Origin: Albimonas sp051747505 | Lineage (GTDB): Bacteria; Pseudomonadota; Alphaproteobacteria; Rhodobacterales; Rhodobacteraceae | Assembly (NCBI GenBank): GCA_051747505.1 | Contig: JBNJGE010000172.1 | Coordinates: 1 to 7,182, forward strand | Length of the DNA stretch: 7,182 nucleotides | Direction of reading: 5' to 3' | Part shown: in pieces, positions 5,917-7,182 of the stretch | Layout of the letters: every line of letters begins with the position of its first letter | How positions within the stretch are numbered: the first letter of the stretch is position 1 | Made by a program: the position numbers and the translations under genes | The notes under the pieces: generated by a model | What the model was told of the DNA's origin: nothing | Seen by the model: only the letters and a program-made list of their open reading frames with translations | The model's database searches: none

Positions 5917-7128
5917 ATGCCCGTCGACTACATCCGCGCCCTGCCCCATCCGCCGCGCGGGGACTACGCCTCCGCCCTCAGCCTGCTGGTCGCCGACGAG
6001 ACCACGGTGATCGCCCATATCGACTCCGGCGTCGCCCCCCACCCCGCCTTCGGCTGGACCGACCTGGACGCGCCTCCCGACTGGCTGCTCCTCGACCAGG
6101 GCCGCAACTTCCACGACCCCGCGCCCGAAGACGACCGCCCCCTCGCGCGCATGGACCGCCACGGCTGGCTCGGCGAGCTGATCGAATACCCCGACCACGG
6201 CGTGAAGACCCTCTCCGCCCTCTGCGCCGACGCCCCCGGCCACCTCCGCGGCGTCGTCCCCGGCGCCCGCGTCGTGCCCTACCGGGTCTCCAACGGCCCC
6301 CTCTTCCGCCGCGTGGAGGACGACCTGCGCCGCGGCGGCGAGGCCGAGCAGGGCCCCGCCATGCCCGCCTTCGAGACCGCGAAGATCGGCCAGGCCATCG
6401 ACCACGCCCTCGCCCTGCCCCGGCCCGCGAAGGTGATGACAATCTCCATGGGCAACCCCGCGGTCATGGGCGTGTTCGAGCCCGTGCGCCAGCTGCTGGG
6501 CGGCGAGGCCGGCATGAGCGAGCGCACCGCCGAGGCCGTGGACCGCGCCTACGAGGACGGCGTCATCATCTGCTGCGCCGCCGGTCAGGTGATCGACTCC
6601 GTCGTCTACCCCGCCCGCTACAAGCGCACCATCGGCGTCGCCGGCTACGACGCATGGGGCACGGGCGGCCAGTGCCGCCACTACCCCCCCGGCGGCTACG
6701 CCGGCAACGACACGGCCGAGTTCGTGGACATCTGGTGCCAGGCCATGCGCATAAACCGCGCCGGCTACGCCCTCGACGCCACCCCGCCCGCGCCCGAATA
6801 CGCCGAGACCTCCAGCCAGGGCGAGCCCTCCGGCACCTCCTACGCCTGCCCCCAGGCCGCCGGCGCCGCCGCCCTCTGGCGCAGCTGGCACGGCGCGAGG
6901 CTGGAGCGCCTCTTCGGCCTGCAGGGCGAGCGCTGGAAGATCGTCGAAGCCTTCCGCCACGCCCTGCGCGAGTCCGGCGCCGTCATGCTCCACGAGCCCT
7001 TCTCCGGCCCGCCCTCCCATCCCTGGACCCCCATCCCCACCCTCGACATCCCCGCCCTGCTGGCGATGGAGCCCGAAGCCGACTGGCCGCTGGAAAAGCG
7101 CAGCGCGGCGGCGAAGGCCAACCGCTGA
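5917..7128 (+). CDS. Subtilisin-family (S8) serine peptidase, no signal peptide
   Basis: This 403-residue protein is a predicted serine endopeptidase. The catalytic triad is visible in order: Asp36 in VIAHIDSGVAPHPAF, His94 in DHGVKT, and Ser308 in EPSGTSYACPQAAG. The segment IICCAAGQ (217-224) and YPARYKRTIGVAGY (231-244) correspond to the core around the oxyanion hole. Where subtilases normally have AAGN, this protein has Gln224, an unusual change. There is no signal peptide, no transmembrane segment and no long propeptide: the catalytic Asp is only 36 residues from the start. With at least six cysteines (103, 219, 220, 253, 274, 311), this suggests a cytoplasmic enzyme or non-classical export (inference). 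ATG at 5917 has AAGG with 7 nt spacing; an upstream in-frame TTG at 5857 adds only 20 unconserved residues. The gene follows the propeller gene by 94 nt. Substrate unknown; the family call is firm. Confidence 0.9.
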   Translation: MPVDYIRALPHPPRGDYASALSLLVADETTVIAHIDSGVAPHPAFGWTDLDAPPDWLLLDQGRNFHDPAPEDDRPLARMDRHGWLGELIEYPDHGVKTLSALCADAPGHLRGVVPGARVVPYRVSNGPLFRRVEDDLRRGGEAEQGPAMPAFETAKIGQAIDHALALPRPAKVMTISMGNPAVMGVFEPVRQLLGGEAGMSERTAEAVDRAYEDGVIICCAAGQVIDSVVYPARYKRTIGVAGYDAWGTGGQCRHYPPGGYAGNDTAEFVDIWCQAMRINRAGYALDATPPAPEYAETSSQGEPSGTSYACPQAAGAAALWRSWHGARLERLFGLQGERWKIVEAFRHALRESGAVMLHEPFSGPPSHPWTPIPTLDIPALLAMEPEADWPLEKRSAAAKANR

Positions 7129-7137
7129 CGCAGGCCC

Positions 7138-7182
7138 CGGCCCGGCCGGCGGCGGGGCGGGCGGGCGAGCGCCCCCGGGCCG
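7138..7182. repeat. GC-rich inverted repeat after the protease gene, at window edge
   Basis: The arms CGGCCCGG (7138-7145) and CCGGGCCG (7175-7182) are perfectly complementary, and the space between them includes GGGCG-AG-CGCCC. It begins 9 nt after the protease stop codon and could be the stem of a terminator. The sequence ends here, so a T tract cannot be checked, and GC-rich DNA often forms such matches by chance. Confidence 0.35.

Noticed and set aside
4653..5918. Long minus-strand open frame opposite the propeller gene, and another at 5476-7020 opposite the protease.
   Set aside because: Repetitive Gly/Ala/Val/Arg composition is expected from the complement of GC-biased codons. The plus-strand frames have a signal peptide, propeller repeats and a catalytic triad.
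1..7182. Search for mobile elements, CRISPR repeats, toxin-antitoxin pairs or a defence system.
   Set aside because: No transposase, integrase, spaced direct repeats, nuclease or other typical component was seen. The subtilase alone is not enough to propose a defence system.

Overview
This is chromosomal DNA from a very GC-rich bacterium, with third codon positions almost always G or C. The glnB-glnA pair with a divergent NAD(P)HX-repair gene, the tRNA-Leu next to tig, and the protein sequences suggest an alphaproteobacterium, probably of the Rhodobacterales or a near relative. That placement is inference from content and style, because there is no rRNA or other marker gene in the window.

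Layout, left to right. (1) Minus strand, 1-960: the first 266 codons of trigger factor (tig), running off the left edge, preceded by a tRNA-Leu(UAG) gene with an encoded CCA end. (2) 961-1112: a short non-coding stretch with a perfect 20-bp GC-rich inverted repeat that probably ends the next gene. (3) Minus strand, 1113-2621: a bifunctional NAD(P)H-hydrate epimerase/dehydratase. (4) 2622-2841: a divergent regulatory region with a well-formed sigma-54 type -24/-12 promoter facing right. (5) Plus strand, 2842-4675: glnB (PII signal protein) and glnA (type I glutamine synthetase), 85 nt apart and closed by a strong hairpin terminator. (6) Plus strand, 4815-5822: a secreted seven-bladed beta-propeller related to streptogramin (virginiamycin B) lyases, apparently lacking key lyase residues. 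(7) Plus strand, 5917-7128: a subtilisin-family (S8) serine protease without a signal peptide and with an altered oxyanion-hole motif.

How the genes work together. glnB and glnA form the nitrogen-assimilation core: GlnB reports nitrogen status through uridylylation of Tyr51, and glutamine synthetase is switched off by adenylylation of the tyrosine at 398. The sigma-54 element suggests NtrC-driven expression of both under nitrogen limitation. tig and tRNA-Leu are translation and folding housekeeping genes, and the NAD(P)HX repair enzyme is metabolite-repair housekeeping. The propeller and the subtilase are accessory genes of unknown biological role.

No transposon, CRISPR array, toxin-antitoxin pair, phage gene or recognisable defence island is visible. 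No gap between genes exceeds about 220 nt. The most interesting points are the sigma-54 promoter on glnBA, the lyase-like propeller with a degraded active site, and the unusual cytoplasmic-looking subtilase.
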